60,000 nt of DNA. Origin: Gnetum montanum (taxonomy: Eukaryota; Streptophyta; Gnetopsida; Gnetales; Gnetaceae). The notes below the pieces were generated by a model. It was not told where the DNA came from and searched no databases. It was given only the letters and a program-made list of their open reading frames with translations. Within the stretch, counting starts at the first letter, position 1; each line of letters begins with the position of its first letter. A program made the position numbers and the translations under genes. The stretch spans positions 499,201 to 559,200 of the forward strand of contig MNCI01018932.1 of the NCBI GenBank assembly GCA_015680685.1. Reading direction: 5' to 3'. This document shows positions 1 through 11,719 of this stretch, piece after piece.

Positions 1-1465
1 GATGATTCCTCCTCACTGTCACAAAATCAAACATCCCTCTTGCAAATGGAAGGTTCTTGGTATATTCTACTACACTTTCATGTTTTCTCAACTCTCCTTC
101 TTCTTTTGCTACCTAGTCTCTTAGCTATTAGATTTGATGGACTCTTAACTTTGATAGTCTTCCTTGGGTGTAGATTCCAGGAGTTTTTCATGTTTTTGAT
201 CAAAGCTCATCTACAATGTGGTGAAGCTGTTCCTACTAAGAGTAACCATAACTAGATTATCAATGTAATAAGGAATAATATCTATCCATGGAGGCATCCA
301 AGGGCTCATATGTTTCTTTCTTCCAACCTTAGATCTACCTTTTTAGATTGAATACTCAATATTATGTTTGATACTTATCATTGAATAGTTCAGCATCATA
401 CTCCATTTGTGGATTGATTCCAACTCCAAGGACTAGTACTAGATTTTTGCTTCTTTGATGAGTGTCCTGGGAAATAAACTAAGAATTTTCCAGTTATTTT
501 CTATATTTTTCAAGGCACAGGCATTTTGAAAATATTGAAGATGGTTCTATGAATTTGAGTTATATTTCCCTTTGAATTTGATGATATTATTCATGTCTAG
601 CCTCTTGATTTGGCTATCATTTATGTGCCTTGTAGGAATTCTCACCACTTGCATGATGTTTAGCATGCTTTAAATGGTAAGCAAAGGCTCATCATAGCCA
701 TGATCTTGGTGCCCACAATGCCCTTTTGTACCCCTTTGTTTATGATGATGTGCCTCTCTTGAATGCCCACACCCTAGATCTTGACTTGCCTAAAGGTCTC
801 TATGATCATCTTGTTCCCATTGATCACCTCCATCATGATCACATTCCCTATAGTTATGTTTAGAGATAGAAGAGGAAGAAGAAGATGATAAAGGTGAAGA
901 GGAAGGAGGACTAGCACCATCACGATACTCGCCACCCCCTCTTTGGTGGTCACAACCATGATCATGATCATGCTGCTTACCCACATCCCTACCATGACTC
1001 TCCTCCTTGGATTTCCCTTTGTCATGGGATCCATTCTTACCAGAACTAGGATTATGTATCATAGACTATAGGTTTTGGTTTTGACCTTCTTAACTGAAGT
1101 CAAAGAGAGAAGGCTCTTTGTATGAAAAACCCCAACAAAGGATTCTCCACCATCTTTTTAGTACATCAGGAATGGGGAATCATTGGAACACTTCCCCCTT
1201 GCAAACTTGTAGTGCTTCTCTAGTTGTTGATCCCTCAAACATTATGCATTGGTGAGATCATAATCCCTAGAATCACTATCCTAAACAACATATTTAGCAT
1301 GAAACCCTTGGATGCCCAACCACATAAGAGTTTGATGGAGCATCACAAGAATGGATTAATTGGGTGGCAGCACAATGTTGCCCTCCATGTCTCACCACTA
1401 CAATAGTTCATCCTAGTGTAGAACAAATGTGAAATTGGATACATACTCATTAGGATGAGCATATA
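1..1465 (-). pseudogene. Degenerate gypsy gag (element D)
   Basis: Reading leftward on the minus strand, the translation follows the Gag of element A at 19080: a segment equivalent to NFTFILHQDE, then GNIVLPP, then a His/Asp/Ser-rich stretch near 790-1062 (HDHDHGCDH, runs of Ser), then the core gag region near 300-650 and the region equivalent to FDFV/FCDNE near 1-60. Gag forms the retrotransposon capsid. The frame has many stops and shifts, so it is dead. The gene runs off the left edge of the window, so protease and pol would lie outside. The closest relative here is element C at 57830-59360, which aligns over its whole length. Family identity is well supported; exact ends are approximate. 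Confidence 0.8.
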
Positions 1466-1690
1466 TCACTCTATATTACTAAGGTACCTACTAATTTACT
1501 CTATCAGACTTAGGTGGAGAATCACTCATGTGAGAAGAAGAGATCTTGTATTAGAAGACAAGAAATGCAATGTGCTTTCTTATAATTATTGTAGTTATTT
1601 GAATGTATGATATGAATTTAGGGTTTTTTCTAATGATGTTAAATAAATTTTTTCACTAAATCCTATATAGCACATGTAACAAACTAAACG

Positions 1691-1708
1691 TCCTTGACAA
1701 TGGTGCCA
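1691..1708 (-). other. Primer binding site, element D
   Basis: On the minus strand this reads TGGCACCATTGTCAAGGA, one base after the LTR end. It resembles the tRNA-Asp type PBS (TGGCGCCGTTGCCGGGGA) known from plant gypsy elements of the Athila/Tat group, with several C-to-T/G-to-A changes. Its place between the LTR and gag fixes the element's orientation. Confidence 0.7.
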
Positions 1709-1709
1709 A

Positions 1710-2571
1710 TGATAAGTGGTGAATACCCCTATGCTCAACCATATGAATCATAAGTGTTCATGTGCAATTCAATCGAATTACGTAGACCTTAAGTCTTCAA
1801 GTACACATTGGTTCTAGAAAGTGAAATCTAATTGCTACAATCATTATATTCCTAGTTATAATTATTGAATGCAAAGATATGGTTAAGTGCAACTGAGGCA
1901 TCTAATTTTTATCATTTTTCATGTTTATGTTCTTGGTGCTTAAAATAAAGGAATGAAGTAATTTAATGGCTAATTTAATCTAACTAACTCATTAATCTCT
2001 AACTTATCCTACCATAAGTATCTAGTCTCACTTTTAGTACACATCCTGAACACATCTAACATTGTTGGATTATCAAATGTGAAGCATTGCTAGGATTACC
2101 AAGCATCATGTGCATGCTCGAAGTAGTCATACTTATGTGCTTAATTTATTGCTATTTAACTTAGCTAACATAGCTTAGATTAATTTAGCTTAATTACTTG
2201 GAAGCATTAAATAACATTTCATAAAACATAAATGCATAAATAAAATAATTAATCTAGCCAAGGTGCTACAAGATTTATCAGAAAGCTCATCTTTATTGCC
2301 ACACACACTATTGTGCTCAAAAAAAGATCTATACACTCAATGACTTATTCTATGGGCACTTTGGAAAATATTCTATCTTTGGAGAAAAGAAACTACAAGA
2401 GCTCTGGAATGCTATGACAAAACTTATGCCCAAACCATGTGCCCAAGTGCTATATTTATAGGCTAGCACACATCCACGATATTGGATACTTGATATTGCT
2501 TCTTGGGCCCCAATATCAGGTATCTAATATCAAGGCTTTGATATCATAGCTAGACAAAATATGATTCATCA
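1710..2571 (-). repeat. 5' LTR of gypsy element D
   Basis: This 862-bp LTR starts TGATGAATC (minus strand, at 2571) and ends ATCA beside the PBS. It matches the LTR of element C at 56758-57611 throughout: a U3 with repeated GATATC/GATATT motifs (2470-2545), TATAAATATA, a conserved AATAAAGATGAG-like block (about 2290-2340) and a terminal block equivalent to GGTTGGGCATAGGGG. The 3' partner lies beyond the left edge. The LTR family is shared, with divergence, by elements A, C, F and H. Confidence 0.8.
2451..2460 (-). promoter_or_regulatory. LTR TATA box, element D
   Basis: TATAAATATA on the minus strand, in the same position relative to the LTR ends as the TATAAATA at 56885 (C) and 24380 (A). 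The GATATC/GATATT motif cluster lies immediately upstream. Confidence 0.6.
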
Positions 2572-3329
2572 CCACTAATTCAATGTCATTGGATATACTC
2601 TCTTATTTGGAATGGTAGCACTAGAAATGAAATTGATTTGTTGTTATACATTTATCATTACTAGTAATCCATCTAATTTTCCCTTGAATACCTTGGAAAA
2701 ATACTCATTTAAGCCTAGCATACCTATAAAAGATTTCTTAATATATTTCCTCTCATAGAAGGATTAAGAAAGCATAAAGTATGCTTTTCTACTTCACTTA
2801 TTCAATCATCATGGGAATCAACTTATGAATTTCATCATGTCTAAGTACACTTCATACATTTCTTAACCTATCAAATTAGGCATCATTGTCAAAATTTCAA
2901 GGTCTATCAAGAATTACATAAGCATAATCTATTTAAAGTAATTCATGTTTCATAACATCACAAAACCTCCTAATTTTAACTTTTAAAACATATTGTTCAC
3001 TCACCTCTTAAGAGTAATTCCTTGATAACCAATGTACCTTGTAGGATCTTGGAAGAGGATTAGTTACCAAACATAATATAGTAACTATCCTAGATGAAAT
3101 AACATTTTATTAGGCTCCCCCATCAAGAAAAATATAAATCCATTTACTATTAAGTAAACATCTATCTCTAATTTAAAACAAATATTTTCTAGTAGAATGG
3201 TCTCCTCTATTCATATTCTTGATAAATGTAGAAGAAATTTAATTAAGAAACTTCCTTAATCCTAGGAGCATTATAGTTACCTATTGAAAGTTTTTATTTG
3301 GATGTCTCCTTCACTTTCATGGTTTACAT
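2572..3329 (-). other. Degenerate interval downstream of K gag
   Basis: This stretch should hold the protease end of element K, whose gag lies to its right on the minus strand. I can read only short open pieces on the minus strand with no clear retropepsin motif. It is AT-rich and too decayed to assign. No other gene or RNA is seen. Confidence 0.4.
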
Positions 3330-4500
3330 ATCCTTGCCCTTGGTTGTCTTCAGATGTAAGCATTCCCATTGCTTATGTCCCCATTCTTCATACTTAAAGC
3401 ATTGAATCTTGGATGAGTTGCTACTGACCCTTACCTTTCTTGCCTTGATCTTTCATGGCTTTTTCCTTCTTATCATCCTTCTCTATCTTCTTGTCATGAT
3501 ATCATTCTTCTCTTCAAATTTTGACTTGGATCCTTTCTCAAATTTGGATTTCTTATCCTTTTCCTTGGAATTTTTCTTTCCCTATTCCAAAATCCACTTA
3601 ATTTCTTTTCTACCTTGAATGCCAAATCATAAGCTTTATCAATATTTTGTGACTTATAGAATGACAACTCTTGGTGGTACATCCTTTTAAGACCTTGTAA
3701 GAAGAATTAAGCCTATTCATACTCCAAATTCATTTTAGCTTCATGGAATAGATTACAAAATTTGAGGTAAAACTCCTTGACATCTTTGTCACCTTTTTTA
3801 TAGGAATTTCAATTTTATAATGATTTCTTACCTCTAATGAGACTATTCAAATTTTCTTCTTAACTTCTGTTTCATCTAATTCCAACATCTGATGGTTTAA
3901 CCATTTTTTATTTCATAACTTTGGGACTTCTTTTTCCATCAAGGAAAAGCAATATCTTCTAATGTGGATTCAGTAATACATATCCTTAATTGGTTTGATA
4001 CATCTTCTAACTCTAAATGCTTCTCAACTGCCCCTAGACAACTTGAAAAATCATTGGTACCATAGACATTATTTAAAGTCTTCAATTCTACATATGAAAG
4101 TATGATAACATTTTTGAATACTCTAGCAAGACTAGCTTCATCTTACTCATATATCTTTTCATGAGAAGAACTAGTGATCACTGATAGAGCTCTTGGAAAT
4201 CTAACATGAGGAACTAGATTTTCTCTCATTAGAATCCTATACTAATGGGGTTCTACACTTCCATAGCTAGATTTTTCTTTTTTGTTATTTTCTCTACCTA
4301 CCTAAAAAAATTCTTCGTCGTCATTCAAACATGAATGCTCATCGTCTTCATGCATTTGAATATGACAAGGACCTACATTCCTATTTACCTTAGTACTAAT
4401 CTCATCCAAATAAGCAACCATTAGTTGCAAGAAAGATTTCATGCTTTGTATGTCTCTGTTCAAGGCTTGAACCTATTTCTTCCAAGTTATTATTTGAATT
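3330..4500 (-). pseudogene. Degenerate gypsy gag (element K)
   Basis: On the minus strand this contains the core of a Ty3/gypsy capsid protein: MKQKLRRKF, then FYLKFCNLFHEAKMNLEYE, then GLKRMYHQEL, YDLAFKVEKKLSGFW, a Lys/Arg-rich linker, and a zinc knuckle near 3370-3410. The knuckle reads CFKYEEWGHKQWEC, that is CX2CX4HX4C with the second Cys changed to Tyr. Stops and at least one frameshift make it non-functional. Its neighbour to the right is an iMet-type PBS, as expected for a minus-strand element. It differs from the gag of elements A to D and belongs to another gypsy lineage. Confidence 0.7.
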
Positions 4501-4544
4501 TGAAAAGAATTCATAATTAATTTCAAAGAAATAATTAACCTAAT

Positions 4545-4556
4545 GCTCTATTACCA
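4545..4556 (-). other. Primer binding site, element K
   Basis: Minus strand TGGTAATAGAGC, which differs at two bases from TGGTATCAGAGC, the usual PBS for initiator tRNA-Met. It lies between the K gag and an LTR fragment. Confidence 0.5.
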
Positions 4557-4961
4557 ATAATGCTAGAGCAAGGTCACTCAATTTTTAAATCCTTTAAAAA
4601 AACCTATTGAATCTAGTTATCATGAAGATAAAATAATTTTCTAAAAAATAATAAAATTATCTATATTTAATTGATGTAAAGAATATTACAATCTAGGTTC
4701 CAAAATCCACTCATAACACTTAACAATACTCAAGAGCATGAGGCTCTACAATCATACAACAATTATCCTTGACGCAAAGTACAATTGAATGAGAATCTCT
4801 TCCATAACTCATGATTGAGATCTCATCTTACAAGTAAGAACTCAAGAACACATAGTCCAAATACATACATAATTAATCTTAAGCTACAACCATAATCATG
4901 CACTCACTCAATGTGTGCCCATAACACTTTGTTGTAAAATCTCATCAACTCACAATGATGG
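4557..4961 (-). repeat. LTR of element K, part next to PBS
   Basis: Sequence between the K PBS and the left end of element J. It is read as the R-U5 part of the K 5' LTR, interrupted by J. The right-hand continuation is at 8698. No coding content is seen. The assignment rests on position and on J's target duplication, not on a second LTR copy. Confidence 0.45.
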
Positions 4962-5901
4962 TGCAGGGGAGTTGCACCTTGATAGACCCTAGTAGGATCC
5001 AATCCATGACTTCCAAGAAAATATAGCTTAGAAAATAATAATAACATAATAAAATGGAGAAAGTATTCCTTATATTTAGATAATTCTCAAAATACATGGA
5101 AAATACATGAAAGATAAGAAGCCAAGCTGAACTCACAACTCTCCCAAAGATCCTAGAGGCCACACTTGTCCTCTCTTAATCCTTAATTACTCACAATGAA
5201 GACCAAACTGAAGACAAGATACTTATAAGAGATTCTTCTAATCTCTCTTGAGTGCTCTTCCTTGCCTTTCACTCAACTTCCTTACACAAGCTCTCTTCCC
5301 TTAAGAGATCTCTTTCTTGCTTTCTATTGGGATGTTTTGCCTTTAGCATTTGCACTTTAGCTTTTGGCACTTTGACATGACACTATGGAACTAACTATGA
5401 TGAATTAAATTAATATTTATAGGCAATTGGAAGGTAAAAACCCTAGAAGCCTTTTCTCAACTTAACGTGAGCTTCTTTAGATGTTTGCTAAGGCTTCTCA
5501 CCTTCTCCTTGGTTGTTTTCATCTTGCATTGACTATTTTTCGAATTGGAATAGGCATTTTAGAAGTTTCTCCATGCATTTGGGTCATCTTTGGCTTCATG
5601 TAGATGTCTCCTATGGAAGCCATGCTCTTAGGACACATGTCTACTATTTTTGGGATGTCTTTGGAAAGATGTTTCTTTTGAAGGTGCCAAAAATAAAAGT
5701 GTTCATTTTGATGCTGGGAGCCTTTGGATGCATTCGAACAAGTCCCCATAGATCCTAAAACCTCCTAAATGCATCAAAATAATCCAAAAACACCTTCAAA
5801 AATGTCAAAATATCTAAGAATCATCCTCAACAACATCATCAAAAAAGGACACATTGTATGTAGGGTAGTGTAAGGGAATCAGAAGAGGTGTCCCTACACT
5901 A
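4962..5901 (-). repeat. 3' LTR of element J
   Basis: A 940-bp copy aligned end to end with 7700-8697. In the element's own orientation it begins TAGTGTAGGGACACC and ends near TGCAACTCCCCTGCA. A TATA-like TATAAATATT lies at about 5412-5421 (minus), with several AGATGTCT/GATGTC motifs upstream at about 5590-5680. The boundary was set by the target duplication. Confidence 0.75.
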
Positions 5902-6195
5902 GCTCTCCCACCCTTAAAAATATCATGCTTCATGACCTTTCATAAGCTGGAGAGAACCATGCCCCCATAACTTAAGGCCATCACAATAATCATGACTTAA
6001 TGCATTACAAACATGAGAATAAATATCATTAGAGGTTTTGGTTTTAATCTTTCCTTTCTCATGGGGGATTGTCCTCATGCCCTAGCATGCTTCCTTCATT
6101 TGATAATCTCCTTGGAATGCTTTCCTTGCATCTCCATGATGACTCAAACTTGTAACAAATAAAGAATAAGAAAAAGAAAAAATATTAGGATTTCT

Positions 6196-7577
6196 TCATC
6201 CAACATTCTTTCTTTGATTCTTTTTCCTCTTCTTCACCTTCTTCTTCTTGGTGTTTGGAAGACTACCACTTAGCTTCCTTTCATCATCACAATGTAGATT
6301 TCCTTCATGCTACACTTTAATTTTATAGCTAATACAATCAAATCCATCAACATACATCACAAATTTATCATTGATATAATCAATAGCAAACATTTTTGAA
6401 TTATGGAAAATCATATCATTATCAATATCTTCACTTACATCAATAATTACCCTCTCATAATGACTATTCCAATAGGCATTATCATCAAATAATTTACCAT
6501 TATTGGTCTACCTCTTACTAAAAATGGCATCAAAAGTCACAATAAGATTCTCAATCTTATCACAATCACCACAATGATCATGATGCTCATCATTACCATT
6601 GAACAAACCACTACCAGGCTAAAGTGAAACACTAGCATCCATCACACTAGCTTCAACATGAGAGACATTACTACCATCAACAAGGTAAAGCTCATCCTTA
6701 CCTCTTTGTGTCTTCTCCTATACATCTTTGGTTCAACTTGATCTTGAACATGTGGCTATCCAATCTCATCGAAGATTGATCATTCATGATCCCAAATAGG
6801 AATTCATAATTCAAATGGATTCTCTTATTCAAAGGAATCATCAACAAGCTCTTCATACCACTTTTGAGATACCAACTAAAAATGTAAACTCTCCTCCATG
6901 GCCTTAACATCATGTTCAACAAGAAAAAAAACATCATCAAAGCAATCATTCTTCCACATACCTTGGATAGAAGACTCATCTCTCTCCCATGAGATAGTCT
7001 CAACTTGACTTAGAAGCTTCTTTTCCTTACCACAAGGTATATAACAATTACATAAAAAATGAGTATCATACCTTTTAGTGCTACCCTTGATCCTCCTTGA
7101 AGAAGTCACTTGATCTTTGCCACTTTCTTGACTTTGATCCTTCACCTCATATGACTCATGAGGTAGGAACTCTCCTTGATTAGTAGCATACATCATCTTG
7201 GATTTTAAAGATCTCTTGGTCTCTTTTATGAAGCTTTTGGTTTCCTCCCTTGAAACCTTTGAGTATTGAGCACTCTCTTATTCAATAAGAGATACTTGGG
7301 AACTCCCTTTCTCATTGATCTCTACTTCATCAGATTCATCATCTTCCCCTTGTTATTGATGGCTAGAAGATATTTTCTTAATTCTCCTCAAAATATCTTA
7401 CATGTTAGTCTTGAATTTTTTAATATCCCTTTTTGAAATTTCTACAAAATCTTAGTGCTTGTGGACCTTTACTTTGGAAATAAATTCTTGCATTTCTACC
7501 ACAAAAGATTTAAAGAAGTTCTTAAACTCTTGAAGCTCTTATCTAAGATCTTAATATATCTTATTATTTTAAGCCAT
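6196..7577 (-). pseudogene. Unfamiliar ORF of element J
   Basis: Minus-strand reading from ATG at 7577, about 105 bases inside the PBS. The first part (7577 to about 6690) stays in one frame with scattered stops: a charged N-terminal stretch with heptad-like spacing (QELQEFKNFFKSFVVEMQEF), then MMYATNQGEFLPHES, CFDDVFFLVEHDVKAMEE and PHVQDQVEPKMYRRRH. After a frame change the reading continues with NAYWNSHYERVIIDVSEDID and MFAIDYINDKFVMYVDGFDC, and ends in a very basic tail (KKKKVKKRKKNQRKN) with a stop at 6196-6198. I see no zinc knuckle, protease or RT motif. It may be a diverged Gag-like or DNA-binding protein. No function is assigned. Confidence 0.5.
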
Positions 7578-7681
7578 ACCTAAATCAACAAGAATGATAT
7601 CCAAAAGAAAATATCCACAACAATGTTCATTTCATTCAAAGAAAACACCAAGCTTCAACATAAAAGTGTGGAAACCTCTAA

Positions 7682-7693
7682 GCTTCGATACCA
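7682..7693 (-). other. Primer binding site, element J
   Basis: Minus strand TGGTATCGAAGC, close to TGGTATCAGAGC for initiator tRNA-Met, a few bases inside the 5' LTR. It fixes J as minus strand. Confidence 0.65.
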
Positions 7694-7699
7694 ATCTAG

Positions 7700-8697
7700 T
7701 GTAGGGGGGTTGCATCTTGATAGATCCCAATAGGATCCAATCCATAACTTCCAAGATGATCTAGCTTAGAAAATAAGAATAAAAATAAAATGGAGAAGAT
7801 ATTCCTTATGTTAAGATAATTCTCAAAATACATAGAAAATACATCAAAGATGAGGAGCCAAGCTCAACTCACAACTCTCCCAAGGATCTTAGAGGCCACA
7901 CTTGTTCTCTTTTGATCCTAAATTACTCACTATGGAGCCAAAAATCAAGACAAGACACTTATAAGAGATACTTATAATATCTCTTGAGTGCTCTTCCTTT
8001 CCTCTTACTCAACTTCTTTGCACAATCTCTCTTTCCTCAAGAGCTTTCTCTTTTGCTCTTTAATGGGATGTTTGGCCTTCACCATTTGCACTTCAATCCT
8101 TAGCACTTTGGCACTTTGCATTGCGAAACTTGGCACTATGACACTAAAAATGATGAATTATATCAATATTTGTAAGCAACCAAAAGGTAAAAATCCTAGA
8201 AATATTTCCTCATCTTAACTTGAGGTTCTTTATATGTTTTCCAAGTCTTCTCAACTTTTCCTCGACTGTTTTCATCTTGCTTTGGATATTTCCCAAATTT
8301 TAAAAGGTGTTTTTGAAAGTTTCTCCATGTGTGGAGGTCATCTTTGGCTTCATGTAGATGTCTCCTATGGAAGCCCTACTCTTAGGAGAGACATCTACTA
8401 TTTTTGGTATATGTCTTCCCTAAAGGGAAGATATCTTTAAAAGGACATCTATCTTTCTGGGAAGACATCTCTTTTGAAGGTGCCAAAAATACAAGTGCTC
8501 ATTTTGATGTCAAGAGCCTCTGGATGCCTCCCAACAAGTTACCATGGATCTAAGAACCTCCTAAATTCATCAAAATGAGCTAAAAACACCTCCAAACATG
8601 TCAAAACATCCAAGAATCATCCTCAACAATATCATCACAAAAATACACATAGTATGTAGGGTAGAGTAAGGGAATTGGAAGAGGTGTCCATACACTA
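7700..8697 (-). repeat. 5' LTR of element J
   Basis: A 998-bp partner of 4962-5901. Shared blocks include the region equivalent to GGATCCAATCCAT, the ACTCACAACTCTCCCAA block, the CTCTTGAGTGCTCTTCCTT block and the AGATGTCTCCTATGGAAGCC block. This copy carries extra AGATGTCC-like repeats near 8380-8480. The TATA box seen in the other copy is altered here (about 8168). Confidence 0.75.
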
Positions 8698-9180
8698 GAT
8701 GATGAAATAAATTATTTAATAATAATAATATTTATTGAAAATTATAGATAAGAAATGTAAAAACATATCCTCAAGCTCAACTTAAAGATATTTGGTTGTT
8801 TTCATCTTTTTCTCCTCTAACTTGGATGTTTTCTACTTTGGAATTGAAAATTCAAAAGTTCCCCCCATTGTACGGGTTTTCTTTGGCCCTTTTTTAGATA
8901 TCTTCAATGAAATTCCATAATTCAAGTGAGACATCTCTTGAGAGTGGAAGACATCTCATTTAGGTGTGAGATGTGTTCTCTTGGTATGAGATGTCTTCCT
9001 TGAGAAGAATCATAAAAACTAGGAAATCTCCAAGCAAGATAAGATGTTTTCTTTCATTTAAAACATCTCATACACATGTGAGACATCTCTTGTAAAGACT
9101 CACCTCCCAACAAAGATGTTTCTTGCATGTCCCAGATGTCCTCATGGAGCCCAAAACCTATACCTCAGATTCTTGATGTT
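8698..9180 (-). repeat. LTR of element K, distal part
   Basis: Continuation of the K LTR beyond element J. It holds a dense set of AGACATCTC/GAGATGTCT motifs (about 8930-9140), as in the LTRs of J and G. The outer boundary is not certain; 9180 is an estimate from where the motif cluster and mixed-sequence character end. Confidence 0.35.
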
Positions 9181-9787
9181 AGAAAATGATTAAAAATCTA
9201 CCTCTAGTAGACTTTGCATTCTTTGTTAATAGCTTTGGGTCATTGAGGTTTATGAACAAGGTGAGGCTTACTTGAGGTAAGTATTAGATGCACCTAGGTA
9301 GTGGTGATATGTAAAAGTACTTAGAATTTTATGCTTGTTTGTGAGATTGAAGTTATGGAAGGATCCTTTTCTTCTAGCACTATCATTTTTAGGTGTACTA
9401 ATTTTGGTATTTTGTTCTAGTTATGGATTTTTGTAATTTCTTTCTCGTGCACACATGTTTTTGTTGATTTCATTTGCTTAGTAACTATTTGTTAAATTGT
9501 CTAAATTCTTATATCTAATTTTTTAATTATTTTCTATAATCTTGCTAATTTTTTAGATTTGTTATCATGCATGGAACATTTGTCAACATTTTGGCTAAGT
9601 TTGATAACATTTTCATAACTGTTGATCATGTTTTATCTTTGTTTTCGATTTTTTCAAAATTTAGCTACAAAAATAGGTTTTCAAGCTATTTATTACATTT
9701 ATGACCCATAAAATGACACCAGAAAATATTAGCCTAGAATACATAGTTAACTAGGATATCAAAATGTATCTTGAGGATACCTTTTCA

Positions 9788-9834
9788 ATCTTTCATGACC
9801 CTATTATGAGGTTTCAACCTTGGTCATGAAAGAT
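9788..9834. other. Stem-loop, 13-bp perfect arms
   Basis: Left arm ATCTTTCATGACC (9788-9800) and right arm GGTCATGAAAGAT (9822-9834) are perfect reverse complements with a 21-base loop. There is no adjoining T-run or gene that would make it a terminator. It could be a remnant of a small inverted-repeat transposon. Confidence 0.7.
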
Positions 9835-10465
9835 GATGTTAGTATTTTTGAACATATTAAAAAATTTTAGAAAATTTTATAAAGTGAGCCTTGAACTCTA
9901 AGAAATATAAAATTACAAAAAGCATAGCTTGTAGGAGTTTCCTAACTACTTAAAAACCTAAAATAGTAACTAATAATATTCTATCATTTTTAGTAGCTTA
10001 CATTTCATTTTGGTATCTTTCTACAATTTTAGATCTCCATTAGAACACACATTTTAGTAGTAGCTAAGTTTAATCCTTGGAGATTTGATAATTCAATTCT
10101 TGATATTTGATTGCTTTAACTTTACTTAGCATTTAGATTCATTTCTCTATCAACTAAGGATTTTTTTGTTTATTTAGATTTGACATTTGATCATTCAGCT
10201 TTATATTTAGGTTGTTAGCAACATTAACAATTTTTAATGACTATATGTGAAACATATCATCGTAGTGAGCTAGAAAATTATGCATAAATAAAATCATGAT
10301 AAGTGTTAGCTAATTTTTCATAACTACATGTGAAGCATATCACAATGGTAAGCTGAGTATTTATGTGGGAAGCATATCTTGATAACTACAAATTGTTCAT
10401 TTGATTCATTTATTTAATTATAGGTGGTGGAATTTTAATTAATTACATAATTATATTTTAGATAT

Positions 10466-10487
10466 TTATTATTATTATTATTATTTA
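10466..10487. repeat. ATT/TTA microsatellite
   Basis: A short run of about seven ATT units in AT-rich DNA. Confidence 0.8.
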
Positions 10488-11474
10488 TCTATCTATATTT
10501 TATTGGTATTTATTTGGCTCACTTATATTTGCAGCTATTCCATATGCATGATTGTCCAGTTACAAAATGTCTCCAACCAAATCCATAAGTAAATATTTTA
10601 TTAGTTGTTTACCCTACTCAATGTTATACTTGATTTTCTTCATATCTATGATTTTGAAGGGATTGAGTTGTGATAAGGGGGATTTAGAAAAGGTAGCTAA
10701 TTATTAAATTCCTATTTAGCCTTTTATTGTTTCTACCTTTCTATTTTTAACTATGTTTGGATTATATGCTATAATGTTCAACTAGGATTAATGGATTTGG
10801 TACTTTATTTAATATTGTCTACTAATTGTTTTCTTGTCTTTGGTATAGGGAACTTTTTATTTGATCTTTAATTATGTTACATTTATTATTATGTAGTTAT
10901 TGAAAATTAGCTAATAATTAACAACGTTAGATTCTAATGGCCTCTTTGATGTAATTGTTATTTTTACATTATAATGTATTATTTTTATCTAATTTCCACT
11001 ATAATATTTCTAATACTATATTATAATTTTTGGCTTAACCAATAAGGATACGCCCTATTTTTCTTACTGCACAAGCTAGGTTTTGTACACATAGGACTAT
11101 TATCTTTATATTCTTTTATACAATTTTATATTTTTTAGCATTTTTCTTGTATGCATCTATTTCACGAATGTCTTCTTCTTTGTCTATTTAATTTTTTTGG
11201 CATCCATTTAATTTTATTATATATATTTTTCATAGTTTTGAACTCTTATCTAAGTAATGCCTTTCTAGTGTAAGCCTAGTGAGTGAGGTGTTCCATGCAA
11301 GCTCCACTTTCCTACTAAAAAGTAACATCTTTAATGTTGATATCAATGGTGAGTCAAAAGGTTGAACATGGGAAATGCCAATGTTAACATTTTTCTAGAA
11401 TTAGATGAGGTCTTGCGCCATAGTATGATAATCAACTCCAATTTCCATCGCTAAAGGAAGACATCATCATCTTG

Positions 11475-11610
11475 AAATCAAAAATAATTAAAACATAAAT
11501 ACACCCCCAAGATATATAGTCAAATTAAAACTTTATAACTTAGTATTACCCACTATTAAACCCATAACTTAAGTGTCTTATTACTAGGCTGACATCTCAT
11601 TATTTTATTA
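11475..11610 (-). repeat. SINE-like repeat, copy 1
   Basis: On the minus strand it starts with a GTCAGCCTAGTAATAAGAC-like segment (a Pol III A-box pattern, 11580-11595), then a B-box-like GGGTTTAATAG (about 11553-11563), then a tail equivalent to TATATATCTTGGGGG and a block ending in ATTTTTGATTTC. Part of the region between the boxes is deleted compared with the other copies. It lies just downstream of the LINE 3' end. Confidence 0.5.
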
Positions 11611-11719
11611 TCAAGGTGGAGGGGTTATAACCCTAAACTTATTGTAATATAGATACATCTTAAGATCATCAAGCTCATCATTATTCTCCTAGCCTTGTTC
11701 TAATAAAATAGGATTAGTT

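Larger units (their letters stand above)
4962..8697 (-). mobile_element. Element J, compact non-autonomous LTR element
   Basis: A 3.7-kb element with two homologous direct LTRs (4962-5901 and 7700-8697), an iMet-type PBS (minus 7682-7693), a purine-rich tract before the 3' LTR (minus, about 5902-5920) and a single ORF region that I cannot match to gag or pol. It is flanked by GATGG (4957-4961) and GATGA (8698-8702), a 4-of-5 target duplication. No RT, integrase or protease motif is visible, so it would have needed enzymes in trans. It sits inside the LTR of element K. Confidence 0.75.
9181..11474. other. AT-rich interval without genes
   Basis: No supported coding region on either strand. Contents seen: a strong stem-loop at 9788-9834; three loose repeats of a GTGAAGCATATCA-type segment at about 10245-10385; an ATT microsatellite at about 10466-10487. 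The rest looks like decayed repeat DNA of unknown origin. Confidence 0.5.

Noticed and set aside
40-255. 71-codon open frame with a hydrophobic start on the plus strand
   Set aside because: It lies opposite the degenerate gag of D on the minus strand; its composition is that of an antisense shadow.
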